Shown here: positions 25,596-33,916 of the stretch, one piece after another | Layout: each line of letters opens with the position of its first letter | Position numbering within the stretch: position 1 is the first letter of the stretch | Assembly: GCA_934320655.1 (NCBI GenBank) | Contig: CAKRFN010000001.1 | Coordinates: 248,001-312,000 of the forward strand | Direction: 5' to 3' | Source: an uncultured Eubacterium sp. | GTDB taxonomy: Bacteria; Bacillota; Clostridia; Lachnospirales; Lachnospiraceae | Length of the DNA: 64,000 bases | Made by a program: the position numbers and the translations under genes | The notes under the pieces: model-generated | What the model was told of the DNA's origin: nothing | Databases searched by the model: none | The model's input: only the letters and a program-made list of their open reading frames with translations

Positions 25596-26192
25596 CTAGA
25601 TCATTCCTGAGAAGCCCATAAATGCGATTGACATCAGCGCTGCAGTGATCAGCACGATCGCTGTACCTCTGAAAGGCTTCGGAATATCATTGTACTGGAT
25701 CTTCTCACGGAGACCTGCCATCAGCACGATCGCAAGGAAGAATCCAAATGCAGTTGCAAAACCGTTTACCACACTCTCGATAATGCCGTACTCTTTGGTT
25801 ACGTTTGTCAATGCAACACCGAGTACCGCACAGTTCGTGGTGATCAGCGGCAGATACACGCCAAGTGACTCATATAACGGCGGCATCTTTTTCTTTAAAA
25901 ACATCTCTACAAACTGTACGAGACATGCAATGACCAGAATATAGACGATCGTCTTTAAATAGGTCAGGTCAATGCCGATACTCATTAAATAAGTATTTGC
26001 AAGAATGTACTTGTAAATCAGCGCTGTCACAAGTGAGGACAGTGTGATAACGAATATGACCGCACCGCCCATACCGGCAGCCGTCTCTGTCTTCTTTGAT
26101 ACGCCGAGGAACGGGCAGATACCCAGGAACTGACTCAGCACGACATTATTGACAATCGCAGAACCAACGGCGATCATTATGAGTTCTTTCAT
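25596..26192 (-). CDS. rnfA: Rnf complex subunit A
   Basis: A 198-residue integral membrane subunit with six hydrophobic segments. It is homologous to RnfE and inserted in the opposite topology; together the two hold the intramembrane Fe-S cluster. Landmarks are VLSQFLGICPFLGVSKK near the start and PLITTNCAVLGVAL in the middle, each holding one of the conserved cysteines. The start overlaps the rnfE stop by one base, which indicates translational coupling. It helps form the ion-translocating path of the Rnf complex, which couples ferredoxin oxidation to Na+ or H+ export. Confidence 0.96.
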   Translation of the reverse strand: MKELIMIAVGSAIVNNVVLSQFLGICPFLGVSKKTETAAGMGGAVIFVITLSSLVTALIYKYILANTYLMSIGIDLTYLKTIVYILVIACLVQFVEMFLKKKMPPLYESLGVYLPLITTNCAVLGVALTNVTKEYGIIESVVNGFATAFGFFLAIVLMAGLREKIQYNDIPKPFRGTAIVLITAALMSIAFMGFSGMI

Positions 26193-26893
26193 CAGTCTGT
26201 TACCTCCTTCTTATCCGCACATACACTCGAATGTGCACAATTTGAGCAGTCGCCGCTTAAGCATCCGGCAGGCTCTGCCAAAGGCTTGCCCTTCTCCTCC
26301 ATCTTGCGGCGGATGATGTTCATGCCTGCGACAAGGAATGCCAGCACAAGGAATGCACCGGGTGCCATAACGAAAATGGTGATCGGTGTAAACCAGCTCA
26401 GTGACAATACCTGTGCACCGAAGATCTGTCCTGCTCCGAGGAGCTCACGAACCAGTCCGATACAGGTCAGTCCGAGTGTGAAACCGAGTCCCATTCCGAT
26501 ACCATCGAAAATAGACGGCAATACGGGGTTTTTAGATGCATAGCTCTCGGCACGGCCTAAAATAATACAGTTTACAACAATCAGCGGAATGTACACGCCG
26601 AGCGCTGCGGACAGTGACTGCAAATATGCTTTCATCAAAAACTCTACGATCGTAACGAGTGATGCCACGATCACGATGAATGCCGGCATACGCACGCCAT
26701 CCGGAATGATTTTACGAAATGCTGAGATCAGCAGGTTGGACAGTACCAAAACGACTGTCGTGGAAAGTCCCATACCTAATCCGTTGATTGCGGATGAGGT
26801 AACCGCCAATGTCGGACACATACCGAGCATCAGCACAAATGTGGGGTTCTCTTTGATAATACCGTTATATAAACGTTCTACATACTTATTCAT
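26192..26893 (-). CDS. rnfE: Rnf complex subunit E
   Basis: A 233-residue membrane subunit, the RnfA paralogue. The two conserved cysteine segments are LMLGMCPTLAVTSSAINGLG and PLIVVNCIILGRAE. Six membrane segments are followed by a C-terminal cytoplasmic tail with GCLSGDCSNCAHSSVCADKK. That cluster of four cysteines is beyond the usual RnfE end and could bind a metal or an Fe-S cluster. The start overlaps the rnfG stop by one base. The tail is the unusual point; it is seen in some clostridial RnfE proteins but has no assigned role that I know. Confidence 0.95.
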   Translation of the reverse strand: MNKYVERLYNGIIKENPTFVLMLGMCPTLAVTSSAINGLGMGLSTTVVLVLSNLLISAFRKIIPDGVRMPAFIVIVASLVTIVEFLMKAYLQSLSAALGVYIPLIVVNCIILGRAESYASKNPVLPSIFDGIGMGLGFTLGLTCIGLVRELLGAGQIFGAQVLSLSWFTPITIFVMAPGAFLVLAFLVAGMNIIRRKMEEKGKPLAEPAGCLSGDCSNCAHSSVCADKKEVTD

Positions 26894-27504
26894 TACTGTG
26901 CACCTCCTAATTCTGCGCGGAAATAGGTAAGGGCTGCATTCACACCGTTTGCCATTGCCTTAGAAGTAATGGTCGCACCGGAGATCGACTCGATCTCGTT
27001 GTCTGCGGCAGGTGCATTTTTTACAACTTCGAATGTATCCACCAGCTTATCCTTGAACTGTGAGTAGAAATCCTCATCCTCAGCCTTCATACCAAGTCCG
27101 GGAGTCTCTGCAATACTTGTAATGGAATATCCGTTCACGGTTCCGTCGTTTTTGATGCCGACAGAAAATGTGATGGTAGACTGGCTCGCATCCTTCGCGG
27201 TAACAGTCACAACATAACCAATCGGTGAACCGGAAGCATCCTTTGCCACCTGAATGTCATCGATGGAATCGGTGTAGCCTGCCGCTACCACTTCCTCGGT
27301 GGCTGCATTTTTATCAAAGCCCTCAAGTGCCTCGAACGAATCCGCATCCGCAAATACCTCTTTGTATGCAGCCTGCGCCGCTGCTGCATTTGCATCCGCG
27401 ATCGGCTGTTTGGTGATCTCATAGACGAGACCGAGTAAAAATCCAAGAATCACTGTAAAAGCTGTGAGGATGACGGCATCATGTACAATCTTTTTCGTAT
27501 TCAT
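26893..27504 (-). CDS. rnfG: Rnf complex subunit G (covalent FMN carrier)
   Basis: A 203-residue subunit anchored by one N-terminal segment (about residues 10-30), with an external FMN-binding domain. The flavinylation motif SGATITSKAM lies near the C-terminus; the Thr in SGAT is the residue that ApbE enzymes modify. GLGMKAEDEDFYSQFK is another family landmark. It passes electrons between the RnfB/C side and RnfD. Its start lies one base after rnfD and its stop overlaps rnfE. Confidence 0.95.
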   Translation of the reverse strand: MNTKKIVHDAVILTAFTVILGFLLGLVYEITKQPIADANAAAAQAAYKEVFADADSFEALEGFDKNAATEEVVAAGYTDSIDDIQVAKDASGSPIGYVVTVTAKDASQSTITFSVGIKNDGTVNGYSITSIAETPGLGMKAEDEDFYSQFKDKLVDTFEVVKNAPAADNEIESISGATITSKAMANGVNAALTYFRAELGGAQ

Positions 27505-27505
27505 A

Positions 27506-28447
27506 CTACTTGCCCTCCTTCTTCTCTTTTACCTGACCGAATGCACGCGGGATCGTAATCTTCTCAATCATCGGAACGAGCAGGTTGCTCAGGATGATCG
27601 CGAAGGAAACACCCTCTGCATTTGCGCCGAAGCAGCGGAACAGACCGGTCAGAATACCACAGCAGATACCGAACAGAATCCGTCCGCGCGGTGTGATCGG
27701 GCTGGTGACATAATCCGTCGCCATAAAGAATGCGCCGAGCATAATACCACCGCTGCATAACTGTGCAACGATATAATACATATCAAATCCGTGTCCGCCA
27801 AAGAGCAGCATAAAGATCACAAATGTAATCAGGTAGCTTGCGGGAATCGCAAGTGTGATGACACCGAGTAAAATCAGGATGATTGCTCCGATCAGGATCG
27901 CAATCGTGCTCGTCTCACCGATCGTACCTGCGGTACGTCCGATCAGGGCATCCATGCTGTTGATGATCTCACCGTTTCTCATCGCTGCAAGCGGTGTCGC
28001 TCCGGTATAAGTATCCGTCTGGAAATTGGTCATGTCGGCAGCAAATGCGATCAGCAGGAAGCAGCGCGCACCGAGTGCCGGATTCATAAAGTTCTGACCA
28101 AGTCCGCCAAACATCATTTTAACGATCGCAATCGCGAATACGCCGCCGAGAACTGCCTCCCACCACGGAAGATTCACCGGCAGGTTCAGCGCCAGTAAAA
28201 GTCCGGTAACGACAGCGCTCAGATCACTGATCGTGCTTTTTTTGTGAATAATTTTCTCAAACACCCACTCTGTGCCGACACAGCTTGCGATCGTGAGCAC
28301 GATCAGCAGCAATGCCTTCGGGCCAAAGTTGAAAATACCAAACAGTGTCGTCGGCAGCAATGCAAGAATCACATATGCCATGATCCGGTTGGTAGAATCT
28401 TTCGCACGCACATGGGGTGATGATGAAACATGTAAAATGTTATCCAT
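27506..28447 (-). CDS. rnfD: Rnf complex subunit D (membrane flavoprotein)
   Basis: A 313-residue membrane subunit with about nine to ten hydrophobic segments. Landmarks are SSSPHVRAKDSTNRIM at the start, the LPWWEAVLGGVFAI segment, GLGQNFMNPALGARCFLL, the flavinylation motif DTYTGATPLAAM (FMN on the Thr of TGAT) and MATDYVTSPITPRGR. It is related to NqrB and lies on the ion-conducting path. It is second in the operon, 17 bases after rnfC. Confidence 0.96.
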   Translation of the reverse strand: MDNILHVSSSPHVRAKDSTNRIMAYVILALLPTTLFGIFNFGPKALLLIVLTIASCVGTEWVFEKIIHKKSTISDLSAVVTGLLLALNLPVNLPWWEAVLGGVFAIAIVKMMFGGLGQNFMNPALGARCFLLIAFAADMTNFQTDTYTGATPLAAMRNGEIINSMDALIGRTAGTIGETSTIAILIGAIILILLGVITLAIPASYLITFVIFMLLFGGHGFDMYYIVAQLCSGGIMLGAFFMATDYVTSPITPRGRILFGICCGILTGLFRCFGANAEGVSFAIILSNLLVPMIEKITIPRAFGQVKEKKEGK

Positions 28448-28464
28448 GTCTTACACCTCTTTCT

Positions 28465-29787
28465 CTATTTTTTACGTCTTGCCGCAAGAATATCTTTTTT
28501 CATGGTCTTGATGGACTGTGCCAGAGGACGTCTTGCCGGACAGATAAAGCTGCAGCTTCCGCACTCGATACACTCCATTCCATTCCACTTTTCGAATTCC
28601 TCGCCCAGCTTTAAGTTTGCCTGTTTTGCAAGTCTTGACGGTACAAGCAGCTCCGGACACGCCTCTACACAGCGGCCACAGTTGATACATGCACTCGGCT
28701 CCAGATGTGAAACATCATCGGTAGACAGACAAAGCAGTGACGAATTGGTCTTTGTGATCGGCACATTCAGATCAAACATAGAAAATCCCATCATCGGACC
28801 ACCGGAGATCATTTTCTCTGCCCCGGATTCTTTCAATCCGCCTGCCGCTTCAAGCAGCTCGGCATAGTTAGTGCCGACACTTACATAGAAGTTGCGGGGA
28901 TCTTTTACCGCATCACCGGTCACGGTAAAGATACGGTTGGTCACCGGCTTGCCCTCTTTGACTGCGCGGTAAATACATACGAGTGTCTCTACGTTGTCCA
29001 CGATACAGCCGGCATCTGCCGGGAGCATCTTCGAATTGATCTCTCTGCCTGCGACAGCCTTGATCAACTGGCGCTCACCACCCTGCGGATACTTGGTCTG
29101 CAAGGGAACGACTTCTATACGGGGCTCGTCCTTACACAAAGCCTCCAGCTTGGCAATACAGTCCGGTTTGTTGTTCTCGACACCGAGCACACCCTTTGCA
29201 TTGTCAAACAACTGTAATACGATCTTCAGACCACCGACTAACAGCTCCGGATTGTCCAGCATTCTGCGGTAGTCGGATGTCAGATACGGCTCACACTCTG
29301 CACAGTTTGCAATAATGTAGTCGATCTTTTCGGGATCTTTCGGAGATAACTTTACATGGGTAGGGAAACCTGCGCCACCCATACCTACGACTCCGGCCTT
29401 TTTCACTCTCTCAATAATTTCTTCTTTTGAAAGTGTCATGATATCATCTACTGCATCATATTCCACTTCCTCATAGTTTCCGTCATTTTCGATGACAATC
29501 GAATTTACCATATCGCCGGTAGCGACACGGTGCAGTGCAATCGATTTGACCGTTCCTGAAACCGAAGAATAGATGTTTGCTGAAACAAATCCACCGGACT
29601 CTGCGATCAGTTGTCCCTTCTTCACCGCATCACCGACTGCTACAACCGGCTGCGCGGGGGCACCAATATGCTGAGATACTGGAAACACCAGATCTCCCTT
29701 AGGCAGGTATTCTTCTACCGGCTTGTCTTTTGACAGCTCTTTGCCCTCGAAAGGATGCACTCCGCCTCTAAACGTTCGTAATCCCAT
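28465..29787 (-). CDS. rnfC: Rnf complex subunit C (NADH/flavin subunit)
   Basis: A 440-residue peripheral subunit that contacts NAD(H). The N-terminal barrel-like region (MGLRTFRGGVHPFEGKELS) is followed by the NADH/FMN fold with KAGVVGMGGAGFPTHVK. A C-terminal ferredoxin domain has two [4Fe-4S] motifs, CINCGRCVEACP and CIECGSCSFICP. It is first in rnfCDGEAB. The ATG at 29787 is preferred: GAGAGG ends 8 bases before it, and a TTG codon directly ahead adds only one residue. A consensus promoter and a leader hairpin lie upstream. Confidence 0.96.
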   Translation of the reverse strand: MGLRTFRGGVHPFEGKELSKDKPVEEYLPKGDLVFPVSQHIGAPAQPVVAVGDAVKKGQLIAESGGFVSANIYSSVSGTVKSIALHRVATGDMVNSIVIENDGNYEEVEYDAVDDIMTLSKEEIIERVKKAGVVGMGGAGFPTHVKLSPKDPEKIDYIIANCAECEPYLTSDYRRMLDNPELLVGGLKIVLQLFDNAKGVLGVENNKPDCIAKLEALCKDEPRIEVVPLQTKYPQGGERQLIKAVAGREINSKMLPADAGCIVDNVETLVCIYRAVKEGKPVTNRIFTVTGDAVKDPRNFYVSVGTNYAELLEAAGGLKESGAEKMISGGPMMGFSMFDLNVPITKTNSSLLCLSTDDVSHLEPSACINCGRCVEACPELLVPSRLAKQANLKLGEEFEKWNGMECIECGSCSFICPARRPLAQSIKTMKKDILAARRKK

Positions 29788-29821
29788 CAAATTGACCTCT
29801 CTTTCCTTATATTTATTGCGA

Positions 29822-29846
29822 CAGCAGCTCCATAACAGAGCTGCTG
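29822..29846 (-). promoter_or_regulatory. Stem-loop in the 5' leader of the rnf mRNA
   Basis: CAGCAGCTC (29822-29830) and GAGCTGCTG (29838-29846) form a 9-bp perfect stem with a seven-base loop. It starts about 10-15 bases after the predicted transcription start. There is no T-run after it, so it is more likely a 5' stabiliser or protein-binding element than a terminator. Confidence 0.65.
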
Positions 29847-29858
29847 TACATTAGCTTT

Positions 29859-29886
29859 ATTATAACACAATGAGAAAGTTTGTCAT
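29859..29886 (-). promoter_or_regulatory. Promoter of the rnfCDGEAB operon
   Basis: On the minus strand, ATGACA (29881-29886), a 16-base spacer and a perfect TATAAT (29859-29864). Upstream (29887-29925) is very A+T-rich, which could act as an UP element. Confidence 0.78.
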
Positions 29887-30026
29887 AAAAAAATGAATAA
29901 AAAATGTCAGTATTTTGTCTTTTTTGACGAACAAAAGTCGTGTATACTTATTTTAAATATCAGTGAATCATTTTCAGGTCTCGGATACTGCCGCAGACCA
30001 TTTTTATAGAAAAAAGGAGTATGACC

Positions 30027-31073
30027 ATGCAGCACTGGACCGATACAAATGTCAGCTTTTCACCGTCCGCTTTCACGCAGACGATACTTCGCGCGGGCGA
30101 TCTGTTTGTAGATATTGAAACCACGGGACTTTCCCGCAGCCGCCACCACATCTATCTGATCGGACTTGCCTTGTATGCAGGTGGCACATCATTTGAACTG
30201 CACCAGTTTTTCGCCGACCAGCCGTCGGACGAGCCGGAGCTTCTCCGTCACTTCCGCTCCTATCTGGAAAGTGCCGGTGTCAGACGCATCATCACCTTCA
30301 ACGGCAACAGCTTTGACCTGCCGTTTCTGTGCGCTCGGTCGGATGTTCACCAGACCGGACTGTGTTTTGATGCGTATGAGCTGTTTGATATTTATAAAGA
30401 ATGCCGCAGGCGCAAAAATATGCTGCAGCTGCAAAGCTACCGCCAGAAAGCGCTGGAACAGTTTTTAGGCATTGACCGCGAGGACCTCTATTCCGGCGGC
30501 GAACTGATCAAAGTATACGAAACCTATACAAAAACTCCCAGCGAAGATGCCGCACATCTTTTGCAACTGCATAATTATGAAGATGTCCTGAATATGTACC
30601 GGCTGCTGGACATTTTTGCCTACGACCGGCTGTTCTCCTGTGCGGCATCCATTGATCACGCGTCTATCGAGCCGTACACGGATCTCGACGGTTCTCACGC
30701 CGAGGAACTGATCGTGACACTGCATGCACCGTGTGCACTTTCCGGTGAACTGTCTGTCCGCCATCCGGTCAGCGGTGTCTATCTGCGCACACATACCGAC
30801 CGCGTACATGTCCGCATTCCTCTCTATCAACGTATGGCGCGGATGTATTTTTTAGACTATAAAAATTATTTTTATCTGCCGACTGAGGATATGGCAATCC
30901 ACAAATCGGTTGCTGCCTGTGTTGACCCTGCTTACCGACAAAAAGCGACCCCTGAGACATGTTACTCAAAGGTCGCCGTGACTGATGATTTTTTAAGTTC
31001 TGCTCAATTCGCAGAATATATGACACATATCCTGCGCAGCTTTCTTCCAACTGATATGCTGCCTACTTCTTAG
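30027..31073 (+). CDS. Ribonuclease H-like exonuclease domain protein (YprB-like)
   Basis: A 348-residue protein with an N-terminal DEDD-type exonuclease fold. FVDIETTGLSRSRHHIYLIG holds the first Asp and Glu, ITFNGNSFDLPFLCAR is the second motif, and HNYEDVLNMYRLLDI is the third. This matches the YprB/RNase_H_2 family. The C-terminal 130 residues are not clearly related to a known domain. The substrate (RNA or DNA) is unknown. The ATG at 30027 has GGAG 8 bases upstream; the ATG at 30021 is too close to it. It ends 11 bases inside the converging cheR gene. Confidence 0.85.
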   Translation: MQHWTDTNVSFSPSAFTQTILRAGDLFVDIETTGLSRSRHHIYLIGLALYAGGTSFELHQFFADQPSDEPELLRHFRSYLESAGVRRIITFNGNSFDLPFLCARSDVHQTGLCFDAYELFDIYKECRRRKNMLQLQSYRQKALEQFLGIDREDLYSGGELIKVYETYTKTPSEDAAHLLQLHNYEDVLNMYRLLDIFAYDRLFSCAASIDHASIEPYTDLDGSHAEELIVTLHAPCALSGELSVRHPVSGVYLRTHTDRVHVRIPLYQRMARMYFLDYKNYFYLPTEDMAIHKSVAACVDPAYRQKATPETCYSKVAVTDDFLSSAQFAEYMTHILRSFLPTDMLPTS

Positions 31074-31845
31074 GTTTCTCAAAGAAAAATGACTTGTTGC
31101 GCTCAAAACCAAGCTCCTTGTAGTTCATGATCTGCTCGGTACTGCCGATAAAGAGCATTCCTCCGGGCGCAAGTGACTGGAAAAACTTTCCGTAGATCTG
31201 ATCCTTTGCCTCATCCGTAAAGTAGATCACTACATTTCTGCACACGATCAGATGGCAGCCGGACGGGTACGGGTCGCGCAGCAGGTTGTGCTCCCGAAAC
31301 TCCACGCACCGCTTGATCTCGTCTGCGATCTGATAAGAGCTTCCGATCTGTTTGAAATACTTTTTCTTCAGATCGTCCGGCACACCGGCGATGCTCTTTT
31401 CATTGTACAGCCCCACCTTTGCAGATGCCAGCACCTGTTTATCGATATCAGTCGCAATGATATGTATATTGGCTAACGGTAAATGGCGGCTGAGTGCCAT
31501 GACAAGCGAATACGGCTCATCTCCGGTCGAACAGGCAGCACTCCAGACCGTCAGCCGCTTCCCGAATGTATTGATCAGCTTCGGGAATACCTCCCCATCC
31601 AGAATCTTCCACTGCTCCGGATTCCGGTAAAACTCAGAGACATTGATCGTAAGAAAATTGACAAACTGCTCGAATTTATCCTTATCCGACTTGATCAGCG
31701 CCACATATTTTTCATAGCTGTCGATCTTGTTTTTTCCGATCAGCGTATCGATTCTACGGCGCATCTGTTTTTCCTTATAAGCATTCAAATCAATCTTTGT
31801 GAGCGCAAAAATATCCTTTTTAAACTGCTCGTAATGATCCAACAT
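31063..31845 (-). CDS. cheR: Chemotaxis protein methyltransferase CheR
   Basis: A 260-residue methyltransferase that uses SAM to methylate glutamates on chemoreceptors. The N-terminal helical domain contains YKEKQMRRRIDTLIGK. The SAM-binding domain has LTVWSAACSTGDEPYSLVMAL, the acidic motif IIATDIDKQVLASA, CRNVVIYFTDEAKDQIYGKF, and a final FIGSTEQI. It stands alone with no other chemotaxis or flagellar genes in the window. It overlaps the end of the YprB-like gene by 11 bases, tail to tail. A palindromic element lies upstream. Confidence 0.95.
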   Translation of the reverse strand: MLDHYEQFKKDIFALTKIDLNAYKEKQMRRRIDTLIGKNKIDSYEKYVALIKSDKDKFEQFVNFLTINVSEFYRNPEQWKILDGEVFPKLINTFGKRLTVWSAACSTGDEPYSLVMALSRHLPLANIHIIATDIDKQVLASAKVGLYNEKSIAGVPDDLKKKYFKQIGSSYQIADEIKRCVEFREHNLLRDPYPSGCHLIVCRNVVIYFTDEAKDQIYGKFFQSLAPGGMLFIGSTEQIMNYKELGFERNKSFFFEKPKK

Positions 31846-31906
31846 AAATTTCTTCCCTCGTTTTACTACATAATACTTTTTCTAATGATTGCGATGCTCG
31901 TGAAAC

Positions 31907-31936
31907 ATCACATGTGATACCAATTTCTATCACATG
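31907..31936. repeat. Palindromic element between rpsA and cheR
   Basis: ATCACATGTGAT (31907-31918) is a perfect 12-base palindrome. Overlapping it, CATGTGAT (31911-31918) and ATCACATG (31929-31936) form 8-base inverted arms 10 bases apart. It lies 62-91 bases upstream of the cheR start, before the rpsA terminator. It could be an operator; no known regulator fits clearly. Confidence 0.55.
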
Positions 31937-31968
31937 AAAATTCCCTGTGGGTAACTCCCACAGGGAAT
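31935..31968 (-). terminator. Rho-independent terminator of the rpsA operon
   Basis: An 11-bp perfect stem, TTCCCTGTGGG (31941-31951) with CCCACAGGGAA (31957-31967), and a T-run on the minus strand (AAAA at 31937-31940). It lies 12 bases past the rpsA stop. Confidence 0.92.
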
Positions 31969-31979
31969 AAATTCAACAA

Positions 31980-33077
31980 TTACTCAGCATCCTCTGCGGG
32001 TGCCTCATCCGCATTCTCCTCTTCGGGAGCCAACAATGCTTTCATGCTCAGGCTGATCTTCTTATCTGCCTCATTGAAGTCAACGATCTTTGCCTCGATC
32101 TCCTGTCCGATCTTTAATACGTCAGAAGGCTTCTCAATATGCTCCTTTGCGATCTGTGAAACATGCAGTAATGCATCGATTCCGGGTGTCAGCTCTACAA
32201 AAGCACCAAAATCTGTCATACGTGCAACGGTTCCCTTTACGATATTGCCAACCGCAAACTTCTCCTCTGCATTGTTCCAGGGGTTTGCATCGGGGAATTT
32301 CATAGAAAGTGCAATCTTGGTATCCTTGATATCCTTGATGAATACCTTTACGGTATCGCCAACGTTGAATACCTTTTTCGGGCTCTCGATTCTGCCCCAG
32401 CTCATCTCTGAGATGTGAAGCAGTCCGTCAACGCCGCCCAGATCGATAAATGCACCGAAATCTGTCACATTCTTAACAGTTCCTTCTACAACATCGCCGA
32501 CTTTGATCTTCTCAAACAGCTCCTTCTGAAGCTCTGCCTTCTTAGCAGCTACTAACTGCTTTCTGTCACCGATGATACGTCTTCTGCGGGGATTAAACTC
32601 TGTGATCACGAACTGGATCTCCTGTCCCTCATACTTAGAGAGATCCTTCTCGTAAGTGTCGCTTACGAGGCTGGCGGGAATGAATACACGTGCCTCATCA
32701 ACGATCACGCTGAGACCGCCTGTGAGAACCTGTGCAACCTTTGCGGTCAGCACTTCACCGTTCTCGAATGCTTCCTCTAAGCGCTTGCTGCCTTTCTCTG
32801 CTGCAAGGCTCTTGTAAGAAAGAAGAACCTGTCCCTCACCGTCATTGACTCTCTTTACCTTTGCCTCCATCTTGTCTCCTACGGAAACCATTGTGGTAAG
32901 GTCTGCGTTTGGCTCGTTGGTATACTCGCTGCGGCTGATGATTCCATCTGACTTATATCCGATGTTCAAGACAATCTCGTCCGGCTTTACATCGATGACC
33001 GTACCCTCCACAATTTCATTCTGTCGGATTGTCTTTAAAGACTCTTCCAGCATTTGTTCAAAGCTCATTTCTGACAT
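31980..33077 (-). CDS. rpsA: Ribosomal protein S1-like protein (four S1 domains)
   Basis: A 365-residue RNA-binding protein with four S1 repeats at roughly residues 20-85, 105-170, 190-258 and 275-345. The last two are the best preserved (VKNVTDFGAFIDLGGVDGLLHISEMSW; ARMTDFGAFVELTPGIDALLHVSQI). The tail is acidic (EEENADEAPAEDAE). Proteobacterial S1 has six domains; four is usual in Firmicutes, where it may bind mRNA without being a fixed ribosomal subunit. The ATG at 33077 follows GGAGG by 9 bases. It overlaps the ispH 3' end by 20 bases; in several Clostridia the two are fused into one protein. Confidence 0.93.
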   Translation of the reverse strand: MSEMSFEQMLEESLKTIRQNEIVEGTVIDVKPDEIVLNIGYKSDGIISRSEYTNEPNADLTTMVSVGDKMEAKVKRVNDGEGQVLLSYKSLAAEKGSKRLEEAFENGEVLTAKVAQVLTGGLSVIVDEARVFIPASLVSDTYEKDLSKYEGQEIQFVITEFNPRRRRIIGDRKQLVAAKKAELQKELFEKIKVGDVVEGTVKNVTDFGAFIDLGGVDGLLHISEMSWGRIESPKKVFNVGDTVKVFIKDIKDTKIALSMKFPDANPWNNAEEKFAVGNIVKGTVARMTDFGAFVELTPGIDALLHVSQIAKEHIEKPSDVLKIGQEIEAKIVDFNEADKKISLSMKALLAPEEENADEAPAEDAE

Positions 33078-33915
33078 ACTTTTGAACCTCCTCAATAATA
33101 TTATTTGGGGTGGATGCCCCTGCTGTAATACCTACGTTGCCAAGTCCACGAAGTTCTGTCGAGTCCAAATCTTCCAGTGTCTGTATATAGTAAGTATTTT
33201 TACATTCATCCTTACATATTTCAAATAGCTTCTGCGTATTGGAACTGTGACTGCCTCCGATCACGATCATCGCATCGGATTCTCCCGCAAGTGTGCGTGC
33301 CTCTGTCTGCCGTTCCGAGGTTGCATTACAGATCGTATTTAAAATACATATGCCTATATAATAACCTTTCTTTTGAATAATTTCAACTAAATTCTTAAAT
33401 TTCTTGTTGTTATATGTCGTTTGTGAAACGATGCAGAGATTTTTTTTCTCTGGAAGATCGAAGCGTTCCGCCTCCTCCACGGTCTCAATGACCGTCGTGT
33501 GTTTCGGATCACACCATCCGCAGATCCCCTGCACCTCCGGGTGTGTCGGATTGCCGATAATGACAATGTGGTCACCTGCGGCTGAATGCTCCGCCACGAT
33601 GCGATGGATCTTTTTTACAAACGGACAAGTCGCATCCAGCACCTCAAAGCCGGCAGCCTCAAGCTGCATCTGAACCTCTTTTCCGACTCCGTGGGAGCGG
33701 ATGATCACGCGTCCTTTCTCCAGCCCATCCAGCGGATCGTCCGGCTGCAAGACCCTGACACCCTTCTCCTCCAGATCGCGGACGACTTCCTCATTGTGTA
33801 TGATCGGTCCGTACGTGTATAATGCGCCGGGGATGCATGCCTGCTCGTACACCAGATCGACCGCACGCCTGACTCCGAAACAGAATCCGGCACTTTTCGC
33901 CACTTTCACATTCAT
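33058..33915 (-). CDS. ispH: 4-hydroxy-3-methylbut-2-enyl diphosphate reductase (IspH)
   Basis: A 285-residue [4Fe-4S] enzyme that makes IPP and DMAPP in the last step of the MEP pathway. The cluster cysteines are in AGFCFGVRRAV, LDATCPFVKK and CNATSERQTEA; IIGNPTHPEVQGICGW and GGSHSSNTQKL are further active-site segments. The ending (AGASTPNNIIEEVQKY) is typical. It lies one base after cmk and overlaps rpsA, the standard cmk-ispH-rpsA order of Clostridia. It implies that isoprenoids such as the carrier lipid recycled by UppP (51 kb) come from the MEP route. Confidence 0.96.
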   Translation of the reverse strand: MNVKVAKSAGFCFGVRRAVDLVYEQACIPGALYTYGPIIHNEEVVRDLEEKGVRVLQPDDPLDGLEKGRVIIRSHGVGKEVQMQLEAAGFEVLDATCPFVKKIHRIVAEHSAAGDHIVIIGNPTHPEVQGICGWCDPKHTTVIETVEEAERFDLPEKKNLCIVSQTTYNNKKFKNLVEIIQKKGYYIGICILNTICNATSERQTEARTLAGESDAMIVIGGSHSSNTQKLFEICKDECKNTYYIQTLEDLDSTELRGLGNVGITAGASTPNNIIEEVQKYVRNEL

Positions 33916-33916
33916 G

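Noticed and set aside
29924..29948. Promoter for the YprB-like gene (TTGACG ... TATACT)
   Set aside because: The spacer is only 13 bases, too short for a SigA promoter; a different start site must be used.
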